NCBI RefSeq assembly: GCF_048323655.1
Contig: NZ_JBLUWW010000003.1
Location: 620,001-684,000, forward strand
Length of the DNA stretch: 64,000 nucleotides
From: Salinimicrobium soli
GTDB taxonomy: Bacteria > Bacteroidota > Bacteroidia > Flavobacteriales > Flavobacteriaceae
Reading direction: 5' to 3'
The translations under genes were made by a program, and so were the position numbers. Each line of letters opens with the position of its first letter. Positions within the stretch are counted from its first letter, which is position 1. Under the pieces are notes generated by a model. That model was not told where the DNA came from, made no database searches, and saw nothing but the letters and a program-made list of their open reading frames with translations. Positions 26,944 to 35,897 of this stretch are shown piece after piece.

Positions 26944-27437
26944 TTCCGCGGATATAACACCGCTTTTTCAGTATTAAGCTCCAGCGTACCGTTATCCAAT
27001 ATCTCGTAGGAAATAAACAGGTCTCCCCAATAAGCTCCATCGGTAAAACTGGCGATCGCCCACTTGTGGTTGAGTAGTTTTACTTTATTGATCCTGAAAA
27101 AGCCTTCCATTCCTTCGTAAGGCACCAGCTCATTATCGGCATCAGGTCGGTTGCGGCTAATGATCGCGTCTTCAACCTTCGCGTTAACTTCAGCGGGATC
27201 AAATCCCCTGTTCTCAAGGTAGCTGAGAGCTTCTTCATTTGACGCCAATGAAAATGAGGCAGCATTTCTATATTCCGAATAAATTGAATCAGTATTCTTA
27301 TTCGCCTGCAGCAACTCTTCTTCGAGAGCAGCTACTTTGTCTTCTTTGGCATCCAGCATCCGGCTTCCGGAAACGTACATGAAAATTGCCAGTAAGGCTG
27401 TAAAAACGAATAAATATAAAATCAGGCTTTTTCTCAT
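26940..27437 (-). CDS. Membrane-anchored coiled-coil protein of unknown family
   Basis: This 165-residue protein has an N-terminal membrane anchor (SLILYLFVFTALLAIFMYVSG, about 4-24) and a short coiled coil (about 30-55, KEDKVAALEEELLQANK). It ends in a globular domain with a tryptophan-rich strand region (INKVKLLNHKWAIASFTDG). I do not recognise the family. The ATG overlaps the stop of the MBL hydrolase gene by one base (TAATG), so it is co-translated with that gene. Confidence 0.75.
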   Translation of the reverse strand: MRKSLILYLFVFTALLAIFMYVSGSRMLDAKEDKVAALEEELLQANKNTDSIYSEYRNAASFSLASNEEALSYLENRGFDPAEVNAKVEDAIISRNRPDADNELVPYEGMEGFFRINKVKLLNHKWAIASFTDGAYWGDLFISYEILDNGTLELNTEKAVLYPRN

Positions 27438-28198
27438 TAGATCTCTATTTGAAGGTTGTCATAGGCCAAAAACACGTTTTCAGGAAGTTCGGCCTGCACC
27501 TCTGCGTGAAAACCGAGACGGTGACTGATATGGGTGAGATAGGCACGTTTCGGTTTAATTTTTTTGATAAATTCCAGCGCTTCTTCCAGATTGAAATGGG
27601 AATGATGCGGTTCTTTCCTAAGAGCATTCACAACAAGCACATCCACTCCTCTCAGTTTTTCAGCTTCCTCCTCTTCGATGGTCTTGGCATCAGTGATATA
27701 GGCGAAATCTCCAATCCGGAAGCCAAAAACCTGCACCCGGTTATGCATTACGTTTATAGGTGTAATGTTTATATTCTTGAATTTGAAAACTTCATTCTGA
27801 ATAAGGTGTTCCTGCACACTGGGAGCTCCGGGGTATTTATTTTCAGAAGCAAAGATGTAATCAAAACGCTGATGCAATGATTTCATAACCCGCGGATGTG
27901 CATAAACCGGAATATCCCCCTGCTTGAAAAAGTAAGGTCGAATATCATCCAGGCCTACGGTATGGTCACTATGTTCGTGGGTGAAAAGGATCGCATCCAG
28001 GTGTGTCACCTTATTAGAGAGCATTTGCTGCCTGAAGTCCGGTCCGCAGTCAATGACGATGTTATGACCCTCCACTTCTATGAGAACGGAGACCCGCAAA
28101 CGTTTGTCTTTAGGGTCATCACTGAGGCAAACGGGGTGATCACTTCCAATGACGGGAATTCCCTGAGAGGTTCCGGTACCTAAAAATGTGACTTTCAC
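27437..28198 (-). CDS. MBL-fold metallo-hydrolase (PhnP/RNase Z-like)
   Basis: This is a 253-residue metallo-beta-lactamase-fold phosphodiesterase-type protein. Metal ligands are in THEHSDH (about 79-85), with later histidines in MHNRV and LTHISH. The N-terminus reads KVTFLGTGTSQGIPVIG. I start it at GTG 28198, which gives the usual family N-terminus; GTG 28216 would add six residues. It resembles PhnP and other cyclic-phosphodiesterase-like hydrolases with residues CLSDDPKDKRLR in the metal-site insert. The substrate is unknown. A one-base overlap couples it to the downstream gene. Confidence 0.85.
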   Translation of the reverse strand: MKVTFLGTGTSQGIPVIGSDHPVCLSDDPKDKRLRVSVLIEVEGHNIVIDCGPDFRQQMLSNKVTHLDAILFTHEHSDHTVGLDDIRPYFFKQGDIPVYAHPRVMKSLHQRFDYIFASENKYPGAPSVQEHLIQNEVFKFKNINITPINVMHNRVQVFGFRIGDFAYITDAKTIEEEEAEKLRGVDVLVVNALRKEPHHSHFNLEEALEFIKKIKPKRAYLTHISHRLGFHAEVQAELPENVFLAYDNLQIEI

Positions 28199-28234
28199 GG
28201 CTCTTAATTTTACCACAAAACTAAGTATTATTTT

Positions 28235-28264
28235 TTTGTTCTGCCCAGCATTTTAGTACCTTTG
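28235..28264 (+). promoter_or_regulatory. Bacteroidota-type promoter for the 28307 gene
   Basis: TTTG at 28235-28238 (-33 element) and TACCTTTG at 28257-28264 (-7 element, TAnnTTTG) are separated by 18 bp, close to the consensus. They lie 43 bp upstream of the ATG at 28307. This is the best complete promoter seen in the window. Confidence 0.75.
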
Positions 28265-28306
28265 AAGACGACTTACAATGTACTTTCTACATAAAAGAAA
28301 AGAGAT

Positions 28307-29761
28307 ATGCCAATAACCATTATGGGCGATCGGGAATTTGAAAATGTCCCTTCAATAAAGAGCAAAGCTTTACGGATAAACCTCAATGAAAATATCTACG
28401 GAACTTTCTCCGAGATTGGGGCCGGTCAGGAGACTGTACGTAATTTCTTTAGGGCTGGTGGTGCTTCCGGAACGATCGCAAAGGCAATGAGTGCCTATGA
28501 CAAAGACTTTAGTGACGCTATTTACGGGATTGAAGATGACAGGCGTTATGTCACTGAAGAGCGGCTTAAGAAAATGCTGAACCATGAGACCAATCTTATA
28601 GAACAGCGTATTTCCCGCGAAAAACATCCCAATAAATTATTCTTCACATACGCCAACACCGTTGCAACTATTGACTTCGCCAAGAAGTACAAAGGTCATG
28701 GCTGGGTAGGAATCCGCTACCAGGTACATCCTGAAGAAGATTATAATGATATAATCCTGCATGTGCGTTTTCATGAAAATGATGCCCGCCTGCAGCAGAA
28801 TACCCTCGGAATTCTGGGGGTAAACCTGATCTACGGAGCTTACTACAAGTATGACAATCCGAAGAAATTACTGAGATATCTGTACGATCATATGGATAAA
28901 GACCAGATCGAGATCGATACGATCAACTTTTCAGGACCACGGTTCGAAAAAGTTGACAACCGATTGATGAGTCTGCAACTGGTCAAGAACGGAATGACCG
29001 AAGCCGTGATGTTCGCTCCTGACGGAAATAACGTACTGCCGGCGAAGATCCTTTACAAGAAGAATATCCTTGCTTTAAGGGGAAGTTTTAGACCGGTTAC
29101 CAAAGTAAATATGGACATGTATAAAAGGTCCATGGAGTTATTCCTGAAAGAAAACCGTGTTTCTGAAGATAATACCGAAGTTATTTTTGAGATCACCCTG
29201 TCAAACCTTCGGGCTGAAGGAGAGATCGACGAAAGGGACTTTATGGACCGGGCAGAACTTCTGTGTTCACTTGGCCAGACGGTAATGATCTCCAATTTCC
29301 AGGAGTATTACAGGGTTGTTGAATACTTCTCCCGTTATACTAAGGAACGTATGGGTCTTGCCATGGGTGTGAACAACCTGGTGGATATCTTCGATGAAAA
29401 ATACTACCGTCACCTAAGTGGTGGTATTCTGGAAGCCTTTGGTAAACTCTTCTTTAAAGATCTGAAAGTTTATCTGTATCCGCTGAAAGACAGGGAAACA
29501 GGAGAGATCACTACCAGCGAAAACCTGAAGGTACATCCACGTATGAAAGAGCTGTACAAGTTCTTTAAATACAACGGAAAAGTGGTTGATATCACCAATT
29601 ATGATCCAGAAATTCTGGATATTTACTCAAGAGAAGTACTGCAAATGATCGCTGAAGGTCAAAGTGGTTGGGAAGAAATGCTTCCTGAAAAGACTACTTC
29701 CATGATCAAAGAGCACAATCTTTTCAGTCATCAAAAACAGAAAGAAGCTCAAAAAGCTTAA
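28307..29761 (+). CDS. Conserved 484-residue protein of unknown function
   Basis: I do not recognise a characterised family, though homologues are conserved in Bacteroidota and variously annotated. The protein is soluble with no signal peptide. It has an N-terminal region MPITIMGDREFENVPS, a central part rich in basic and aromatic residues (HGWVGIRYQVHPEEDYNDI near 131-149), a region FSGPRFEKVDNRLMSLQLV, and a C-terminal helical segment with DITNYDPEILDIYSREVLQMI. It has its own promoter (28235-28264) and terminator (29784-29814), so it is monocistronic. A metabolic rather than structural role is only a guess. Confidence 0.8.
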   Translation: MPITIMGDREFENVPSIKSKALRINLNENIYGTFSEIGAGQETVRNFFRAGGASGTIAKAMSAYDKDFSDAIYGIEDDRRYVTEERLKKMLNHETNLIEQRISREKHPNKLFFTYANTVATIDFAKKYKGHGWVGIRYQVHPEEDYNDIILHVRFHENDARLQQNTLGILGVNLIYGAYYKYDNPKKLLRYLYDHMDKDQIEIDTINFSGPRFEKVDNRLMSLQLVKNGMTEAVMFAPDGNNVLPAKILYKKNILALRGSFRPVTKVNMDMYKRSMELFLKENRVSEDNTEVIFEITLSNLRAEGEIDERDFMDRAELLCSLGQTVMISNFQEYYRVVEYFSRYTKERMGLAMGVNNLVDIFDEKYYRHLSGGILEAFGKLFFKDLKVYLYPLKDRETGEITTSENLKVHPRMKELYKFFKYNGKVVDITNYDPEILDIYSREVLQMIAEGQSGWEEMLPEKTTSMIKEHNLFSHQKQKEAQKA

Positions 29762-29783
29762 TATTAATAGGAATATAATTGAA

Positions 29784-29814
29784 GAGGGGCCAAAAATGAC
29801 ATTTTTGGCTCCTC
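29784..29814. terminator. Bidirectional terminator between convergent genes
   Basis: The 14-nt arms at 29784-29797 (GAGGGGCCAAAAAT) and 29801-29814 (ATTTTTGGCTCCTC) pair with one mismatch across a GAC loop. It sits between the + gene ending at 29761 and the - SDR gene ending at 29817. Confidence 0.85.
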
Positions 29815-29816
29815 CT

Positions 29817-30515
29817 TTAGTTCGGATTAATTGCTGAAAGTCCGCCGTCCATTCCCAGGACCTGTCCGGTCATCCAACTGCTTTTTTCCGAAAGCAGAAA
29901 TGTGACAAGATTAGCGATATCTGCCGCCTCTCCTACTCTCTGCAAAGGATGGCGTTCTTCTGCCCTTTTTCGCTTCCCTTCATTAGACAATAATTTTTCG
30001 GCAAGACGGGTATCGGTAAGTGAGGGAGCGATCACATTCACTCTAAATGCAGGGGCATATTCTGCCGCCAGGGCTTTGGCAAAACCTTCTATGGCTCCTT
30101 TTGCAGCGGCCACGCTGGTATGGTAGGGCATTCCAACCCGTACCGCCACCGTGCTGAAAAAGACCAGACTGGCCTGTTCTGCTTTACTCAACTTCGGAAG
30201 CAGCCCCTGCACCACTTTTACCAGTGAAAAGAAGTTGATCTCCATTTCATCTTTAAAAGCTTCGGGACGGAGCATCTTGAAAGGTTTCAGGTTAATGCTT
30301 CCCGGGCAGTAGACCAGTCCGTGGATCTCTTCCGGGAGATCAAGTTCTGAAATATCATTTTTCAGCACATCAAATTCCAGGTACTGGCAATCCAATGAAT
30401 CCAGATTTTCCGAAGTACGGGCAAGGACTATCACCTCATGGTCTTTAGCCAGTAGTTTAACCGATTCCAGCCCAATGCCGTGAGATCCTCCAATTATGAC
30501 AATTTTCTTTTTCAT
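29817..30515 (-). CDS. SDR-family oxidoreductase with non-classical active site
   Basis: This 232-residue Rossmann oxidoreductase has the nucleotide motif GGSHGIGLE (about 8-16) and a C-terminal MTGQVLGMDGGLSAI typical of FabG-like SDRs. The catalytic serine is probably in FFSTVAV. The usual YxxxK is replaced by PYHTSVAAAKGAIEG, where the position four before the lysine is valine and the only tyrosine lies eight before. This pattern defines a known SDR subgroup, so it is not damage, but the chemistry may differ. The start overlaps the SRPBCC gene by 4 bp. Confidence 0.87.
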   Translation of the reverse strand: MKKKIVIIGGSHGIGLESVKLLAKDHEVIVLARTSENLDSLDCQYLEFDVLKNDISELDLPEEIHGLVYCPGSINLKPFKMLRPEAFKDEMEINFFSLVKVVQGLLPKLSKAEQASLVFFSTVAVRVGMPYHTSVAAAKGAIEGFAKALAAEYAPAFRVNVIAPSLTDTRLAEKLLSNEGKRKRAEERHPLQRVGEAADIANLVTFLLSEKSSWMTGQVLGMDGGLSAINPN

Positions 30516-31009
30516 GTTCCTGTGTTTTTCTGATGCATTTCTTTCACCGGAAATTCTCCAAACAATTCTTCTAGCTTTTTCTTCCGGTATTCAAAGATCT
30601 CTTTGAGCTTTGGCCCAACAAGGATAGGATGTGCCATTCTACCAAGGATTCCGAAGGGAAGTTTATAATCTACAATATCTTCCATCTCCACTCCGCCGGG
30701 TATAGGTTTTATAAAATGCTTGTGATGCCATAAAGCATAGGGACCAAAGCGTTGTTCATCGACAAAGTATTCCAGTTCCTTCACATGGGTGATCTCGGTT
30801 ATCCAAGTCGTTTTAATTCCGGCAACCGGAGAAACAGTATACTGAATGATCTGACCGGGGAACATTTCCCGGTCGGCTCCGCTAATGATGTCAAAACCCA
30901 TATAATCTGGAGTGATGGTTTTCAAATTAGCCGGATCTGACAAAAATTTCCACGCCTCCTCCCGGGAGATAGGTAACCGCTGTTTGGTTTTCAATGTATA
31001 AATCTTCAT
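30512..31009 (-). CDS. SRPBCC-family ligand-binding protein
   Basis: This 165-residue START/Bet-v1-like protein has a hydrophobic pocket fold. Marks are ISREEAWKFLSDPANLKTITP (about 14-34), IIQYTVSPVAGIKTTWITEI and VEMEDIVDYKLPFGILGRMA near 107-126. It probably binds a small hydrophobic ligand. It is the first gene of a two-gene unit with the SDR oxidoreductase, overlapping by 4 bp, so ligand binding and redox are probably linked. A -7-like TATTTTTG lies just upstream on the minus strand (31014-31021). Confidence 0.85.
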   Translation of the reverse strand: MKIYTLKTKQRLPISREEAWKFLSDPANLKTITPDYMGFDIISGADREMFPGQIIQYTVSPVAGIKTTWITEITHVKELEYFVDEQRFGPYALWHHKHFIKPIPGGVEMEDIVDYKLPFGILGRMAHPILVGPKLKEIFEYRKKKLEELFGEFPVKEMHQKNTGT

Positions 31010-31204
31010 ACTTCAAAAATACAAATACTGTTTAAATTATTAAATAAATATTTAAACAAAAATAAGTTAATTCTTATTCCTGCCTTGGGAATACATCAAG
31101 TTAAATCTTAGAGAATCACTAAAATTCGGTCAGAAATGTCTTATAAAATGGTTAAACCTTCAGGAATTCCGGGGAACTTCGGCGAGATTTGGAAAAAACC
31201 AACT

Positions 31205-32020
31205 ATGAAACTGAAGAAATTCGCTCCCCTATTATTGTGTTTGTTCCTTTCTTTTTCAACTATAGCCCAATTTGATTCTACTCAGGATTCCCCTTACAAG
31301 ACCAGCTGGAAAAAAGATGGAATCTGGTTAGGTACCAGTTTGGGTCTAAATGCCGTGGGATTTGTTTTGGTCCAGAACATTGAACCCCTCACGGAGGCAC
31401 AGGTGCAGGCGCTTGATAAAGACGATGTGCCAAAAATTGACCGTTGGCTGGCCGGCCGTTATTCCAAGGAAGCTGATGATCTGAGTTACTACCCTTTCTA
31501 TGGCTCTTTTGCCGTTCCCTTTATCATGATGCTTACAGATGATTACCGCGGACATGCCGGGCAATTGTCACTGCTCTTTGTGGAATCTATGGCAACTACC
31601 GGTGCCCTCTTCACCATTACTGCCGGAAGCATTCATCGTAGCCGGCCGCTTACCTATAATGAAGACCTGCCATTCGATCAACGAAGTGAAGGCAGCTCCA
31701 GAAGGTCATTTTTCGCAGGCCATACAGCGGCGACTGCCTCGGCTACTTTTTTCGCTGCCAAGATCTTCAATGATTTTAATCCAGATTCTGCTGCCCGTCC
31801 TTATGTGTGGACTGCTGCCGCTCTCATTCCGGCGTGGGTAGGATATCTGCGCTCAAAGGCAGGGAAACACTTTCTTACAGACAATATTCTGGGCTACGGA
31901 ATTGGAGCGCTCTCTGGAATATTAATTCCGGAATTGCATAAAAAAGAAGATCCTGATTTTAGTTTTTATCCCAGTTATGGTAAGGAATATAAAGGGGTGA
32001 GTCTTTTATACCGCTTTTAG
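31205..32020 (+). CDS. Periplasmic PAP2-family phosphatase
   Basis: This is a 271-residue protein starting at ATG 31205, which gives a clean signal peptide (MKLKKFAPLLLCLFLSFSTIAQ). The alternative ATG at 31136 would add a polar extension in front of the signal and is rejected. PAP2 motifs are visible: SIHRSRP, then SFFAGHTAATAS (the PSGH position), and LRSKAGKHFLTDNILG near 216-231. It probably removes phosphate from lipid phosphates such as undecaprenyl pyrophosphate or phosphatidic acid at the periplasmic side. The substrate is inference. Confidence 0.85.
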   Translation: MKLKKFAPLLLCLFLSFSTIAQFDSTQDSPYKTSWKKDGIWLGTSLGLNAVGFVLVQNIEPLTEAQVQALDKDDVPKIDRWLAGRYSKEADDLSYYPFYGSFAVPFIMMLTDDYRGHAGQLSLLFVESMATTGALFTITAGSIHRSRPLTYNEDLPFDQRSEGSSRRSFFAGHTAATASATFFAAKIFNDFNPDSAARPYVWTAAALIPAWVGYLRSKAGKHFLTDNILGYGIGALSGILIPELHKKEDPDFSFYPSYGKEYKGVSLLYRF

Positions 32021-32085
32021 TTCTCACAATCGAACATTCGGTTTAATTCGATTTTTCTATTTTTAGGCTCAAGCCTAAACCACTT

Positions 32086-33582
32086 ATGAGAAAAAATTAT
32101 TTGTTGTTTTTATTGCTGGCCCTGCTCTCCGTTAAGGCCAATGCACAAAAAATCGAAATTCCTGTCGACACAAAGGTAGTGACCACACATTCCGTAGAAA
32201 TCTTAGGAGAAAAGATATCCTATACAGCCACCACAGGAATGCAGCCGGTGTGGAATGAGGACGGCGAGCCTACCGCCAGTTTGTTCTATACGTACTATCG
32301 AAAAAGTGGAGTAAAAGATCTTAAGAACCGCCCACTAGTGATCTCTTTTAACGGTGGCCCCGGATCTGCTTCGGTTTGGATGCACATCGCTTACACAGGA
32401 CCTCGAATTCTTGAAATCGATTCCGAAGGTTTCCCGGTGCAGCCTTATGGGATAAAGGAAAATCCTTATTCCATTCTTGATGTTGCCGATATAGTATACG
32501 TAAATCCGGTAAATACAGGTTATTCCAGAATTATTGAGCCTGAAGATGCCGATAAGAAAAGGGACCGGGAACAGTTTTTCGGAGTGAATGCAGATGTGAG
32601 TTACCTCGCGAAATGGATTAACACTTTCATTTCCCGAAATGATCGCTGGCTTTCTCCGAAGTATCTCATCGGGGAAAGTTATGGAACTACCAGAGTTTCG
32701 GGACTTGCATTGGAGCTTCAGAATTCACAATGGATGTATCTAAATGGAGTTATTCTGGTTTCTCCAACAGAACTTGGAATTGAACGCGACGGACCTGTAG
32801 AGGTCGCCAACCGTCTTCCCTATTTTACCGCGGCAGCCTGGTATCATAAAATGCTTCCGCAGGATCTTCAAAAAAGGGATCTGGAGGAGCTTTTACCTGA
32901 AGTGGAACAATATGCCGTTAATCAACTCTTACCTGCCCTTGTTCATGGAGGATTTCTCAACCCTGAAAAAAAGGAAGAACTGGCGGCAGGAATGTCACGA
33001 TATTCCGGACTTTCGGAAAAAGTGATCTTACAGCACGACCTGGAGGTGCCTTTTAGATATTTCTGGAAAGAATTGTTGCGTGATGAAAAAGGAATGACGG
33101 TAGGGAGGCTTGACTCCCGTTACATGGGTCTGGATCGAAAAGAGGCCGGAGATTCTCCAGATTACAATGCCGAACTTACTTCCTGGTTGCATGCCTTTAC
33201 TCCTGCCATTAATTATTACCTGGACAACGAATTGAATTTTGAGACAGATCTCCCCTATTTCATGTTTGGACCGGTTCATCCATGGGACCGCACCAGAAAC
33301 AATACGGGAGAAAATCTGCGGCAGGCGATGGCGCAGAATCCTAACCTGGATGTAATGATCCAGAGCGGCTATTTTGATGGGGCAACCACTTATTTCAATG
33401 CGAAGTACACAATGTGGCAACTTGATCCCAGCGGAAAAATGAAGGACAGGTTAAATTTCAAAGGCTACAGGAGCGGTCATATGATGTACCTGCGCAATGA
33501 AGATCTGAAAAAGGCCAATAATGATCTGAGGGAATTTATTCTGAAGACCTTACCTAAGCCGGGAGAACCTGCTATGTATTAA
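32086..33582 (+). CDS. Secreted S10-family serine carboxypeptidase-like protein
   Basis: This 498-residue protein has a signal peptide (MRKNYLLFLLLALLSVKANAQ). The S10 peptidase signature NGGPGSASVWMH lies near 88-99, the nucleophile serine in GESYGTTR near 195-202, an aspartate in QSGYFDGATTY and a histidine in RSGHMMYL near 462-469. The enzyme should cleave C-terminal residues of peptides in the periplasm. It stands alone, after the PAP2 gene on the same strand, and ends before a strong terminator. Confidence 0.88.
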   Translation: MRKNYLLFLLLALLSVKANAQKIEIPVDTKVVTTHSVEILGEKISYTATTGMQPVWNEDGEPTASLFYTYYRKSGVKDLKNRPLVISFNGGPGSASVWMHIAYTGPRILEIDSEGFPVQPYGIKENPYSILDVADIVYVNPVNTGYSRIIEPEDADKKRDREQFFGVNADVSYLAKWINTFISRNDRWLSPKYLIGESYGTTRVSGLALELQNSQWMYLNGVILVSPTELGIERDGPVEVANRLPYFTAAAWYHKMLPQDLQKRDLEELLPEVEQYAVNQLLPALVHGGFLNPEKKEELAAGMSRYSGLSEKVILQHDLEVPFRYFWKELLRDEKGMTVGRLDSRYMGLDRKEAGDSPDYNAELTSWLHAFTPAINYYLDNELNFETDLPYFMFGPVHPWDRTRNNTGENLRQAMAQNPNLDVMIQSGYFDGATTYFNAKYTMWQLDPSGKMKDRLNFKGYRSGHMMYLRNEDLKKANNDLREFILKTLPKPGEPAMY

Positions 33583-33602
33583 AATATACTTGCTTAAAAT
33601 AC

Positions 33603-33634
33603 AGCCCCGGAAATGACATTTTCGGGGCTTTTTT
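33603..33634. terminator. Terminator between the S10 peptidase and desaturase genes
   Basis: AGCCCCGGAAAT and ATTTTCGGGGCT (33603-33629) pair across a GAC loop, followed by T6. It serves the + peptidase gene and probably the convergent desaturase gene, whose stop lies at its edge. The AAATGACATTT centre recurs in the terminator at 29784. Confidence 0.88.
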
Positions 33635-34748
33635 ACATGGTCTCTTCAAAAATATTTTCTTGCCATGCGTTCTTCTTCAGCAAAATATAATGGTTCAAAA
33701 GTGAGGTTTTGAGACTGTGTTTACGATAAGGAAATCCATGTTGATGAGTAAAATCTTCCAGAACCTTTGTTACTTCCGGATAGTAGCTATGATGTATGTA
33801 TGGGAACAAATGGTGAGCCACATGATAATTGAAACTCGCCATAAAAAACCGGATAAAAAAATTGTCATTGCTCACATCATTGGTACATAATAATTGGTGC
33901 ATAAACCATGTATGGGGAAGCTTTCCTTTTTCATCCCTCTGTGGAAATTCGCTTTCTATACTGGCATGAGGAGAAAGTAAAACCAGTAAAGAAGTAATAC
34001 TGGCGGTCAAGGTTAAAAGAATAAAGCCTGTAATGACGGCAAGCCACGAAACTCCCAACACCAACTTTGGAACAACAATTAAATACCCCAAGAAAAGAAA
34101 TTTGAATAGGAAGAGTTTAAAATATTCTACTGTAGGTATTTTGGCGACTTCATGCACCACCCTGTTCTTGTTGAAATAATCTTTAAAGTCTCGTACCAGT
34201 AACCAGTTGAACAGGTAAAGCGGATACAAAAACGGCAAATACAGGTGCTGATATTTTTGGATCTTCTTTTGTTCACTCTGCGGAAAAATACGAACCAGCG
34301 GACTCTGCTCAAGGTCACTGTCCCATCCCATCACGTTTGGAAAAGCATGATGCAACCTTAGGTGTCTGACCTTCCAGATATAACTATTGGCGCCTAAAAG
34401 ATCAAAAAAGTAGAGAAAAATACGATTCCAGCGCCGGTGTCGCTTAAAAGTTACACCGTGTACGGCATCATGTATAAGATTTAGAAAATTGAGTAGCAGG
34501 AAAAGTCCGAGGAACATGTAAGACAGGTAGAAAACTAACGGAAGACTTCCCTTCCAAAGAAGAATGGCATAAGTGCCTGTGTATAGCAATGGAAACAGAA
34601 TGATCTTAAGCCTGATCAAGTTATCTTTTTCATCAGCAAGATCATCAACAAGTGCATTTACCTTCTTCTGTAGTTCAAGAAATTCAGGTTCTACAGGAAG
34701 TTGAAACGTAGGTCTTCTGTCTTTGCTGTGAGGTAAAGATCGTTCCAT
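33633..34748 (-). CDS. Membrane fatty-acid desaturase
   Basis: This 371-residue di-iron membrane desaturase has three histidine boxes: HDAVHG (about 113-118), HLRLHH (about 149-154) and HVAHHLFPYIHH near 312-323. Hydrophobic helices lie between them (YTGTYAILLW; FYLSYMFLGLFLLL; FLGYLIVVPKLVLGV; VITGFILLTL). It should introduce a double bond into acyl chains to adjust membrane fluidity, or act on another lipid. It is a single gene with no partner ferredoxin nearby. The positional specificity cannot be read. Confidence 0.88.
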   Translation of the reverse strand: MERSLPHSKDRRPTFQLPVEPEFLELQKKVNALVDDLADEKDNLIRLKIILFPLLYTGTYAILLWKGSLPLVFYLSYMFLGLFLLLNFLNLIHDAVHGVTFKRHRRWNRIFLYFFDLLGANSYIWKVRHLRLHHAFPNVMGWDSDLEQSPLVRIFPQSEQKKIQKYQHLYLPFLYPLYLFNWLLVRDFKDYFNKNRVVHEVAKIPTVEYFKLFLFKFLFLGYLIVVPKLVLGVSWLAVITGFILLTLTASITSLLVLLSPHASIESEFPQRDEKGKLPHTWFMHQLLCTNDVSNDNFFIRFFMASFNYHVAHHLFPYIHHSYYPEVTKVLEDFTHQHGFPYRKHSLKTSLLNHYILLKKNAWQENIFEETM

Positions 34749-34884
34749 TGCAATATCTTGCTTAACTGGTAGGGCAATAAAAAGTTACGCCAACCTTTTA
34801 TGAAAAGCAAGTATATACTACTGAAAATGAGGTGAATATGTGTTAAATGCAGGGAGAACTTAACTCCTCAGAATTGCCATTATA

Positions 34885-35721
34885 TTATTGATCTTTTGCC
34901 TGGAAAGCTTCCACCTTTCTTTGCGACAGCACTTCCCGGAGGATCACCTCCACTCCATTTTCATCATTGCTTTTGGTAGTGAATTCAGCAGCTTTTTTAA
35001 CCTCAGGATGGGCATTTTCGACTGCATAGCCAATTCCGGCATGATCGTACAATTCAATATCGTTCAGGTAATCGCCGAAAGCCATAGTTTCCTCTTTGGA
35101 AATTTGGTGGATCTTCTGTATGGCTGACAGGGCATTTCCTTTTTGTGCTTCCTTATGGTTAAAATCTATCCAGATCTTTCCTGCGAGTTTTACCTGGAGA
35201 TCCTTTTTAAAATGCTCCACGTGTGGGAGTGAATTTTCTTCAGCCCCTTCGAGGTCACAGATTGTTACCTTTAATATCAGATCATCTTCGACCTTTTCTA
35301 AAGTATCCACAACCTTGTATTTTTCATAATGCTCTAAAAAGGGATCCATAAACTCCTTATCCGTGTTCTCGATATAAGCTTGCTTCCTTCCGCAGAGCAC
35401 CAGATATTTTTTGCCTCCCAGATTCTTGACTTCTTTAATGATCTTTTGAACCTGTTCCTGCTGCATGGGCTGAATATGCTTCTGCTCTCCCTTTTCCATG
35501 ACGATAGCTCCATTTTCGGCGATGAAAATAATTTCGTCCTTAATAGGCTCCATTCGTTCGCGAAGGCTGTAATACTGTCTGCCGCTGGCCACGGCAAAAA
35601 GAATTTCTCTTTCCTGAAGTTGTGGAAACAGTTCAAAGAATTCCGGACTTACCTCGTGCTTACTGTTGAGCAAAGTACCGTCCATGTCGCTAACGATCAG
35701 TTTTATTTTGGAGAAGTTCAT
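34885..35721 (-). CDS. Cof-type HAD-superfamily phosphatase
   Basis: This 278-residue sugar-phosphatase-type hydrolase has motif I VSDMDGTLLNS (D10 and D12, about 9-19), a SGRQYY motif II region (about 45-50) and motif IV MAFGDYLNDIELYDHAG near 215-231. The C2B cap lies between. Such enzymes dephosphorylate sugar phosphates, nucleotides or FMN, and the substrate cannot be told. It is a single gene on the minus strand. Confidence 0.88.
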   Translation of the reverse strand: MNFSKIKLIVSDMDGTLLNSKHEVSPEFFELFPQLQEREILFAVASGRQYYSLRERMEPIKDEIIFIAENGAIVMEKGEQKHIQPMQQEQVQKIIKEVKNLGGKKYLVLCGRKQAYIENTDKEFMDPFLEHYEKYKVVDTLEKVEDDLILKVTICDLEGAEENSLPHVEHFKKDLQVKLAGKIWIDFNHKEAQKGNALSAIQKIHQISKEETMAFGDYLNDIELYDHAGIGYAVENAHPEVKKAAEFTTKSNDENGVEVILREVLSQRKVEAFQAKDQ

Positions 35722-35897
35722 AATATTTTTTTGGACTACGAATTTAAGCTAAGCCAAACGGAATGCGGGAATTGAAGGTGTTAAATTGTACGGAATTGAA
35801 TATTTTCTGTTTTAATTCATGAAATAACCTTGAAGGTTTCCTTTTTCCAGTTTTTATATTTTAGAGGAAATATTTCAAGTCTACTAAAAACCCCGTA

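Noticed and set aside
27449..27880. 143-codon plus-strand frame inside the MBL hydrolase
   Set aside because: It is antisense to a gene with intact metal-binding motifs and has no family resemblance or promoter.
31136..31204. Upstream ATG for the PAP2 phosphatase
   Set aside because: It would put 23 polar residues in front of a clean signal peptide that starts at 31205.
35380..35775. 131-codon plus-strand frame opposite the HAD phosphatase
   Set aside because: It is antisense to a well-supported gene and shows no recognisable domain.
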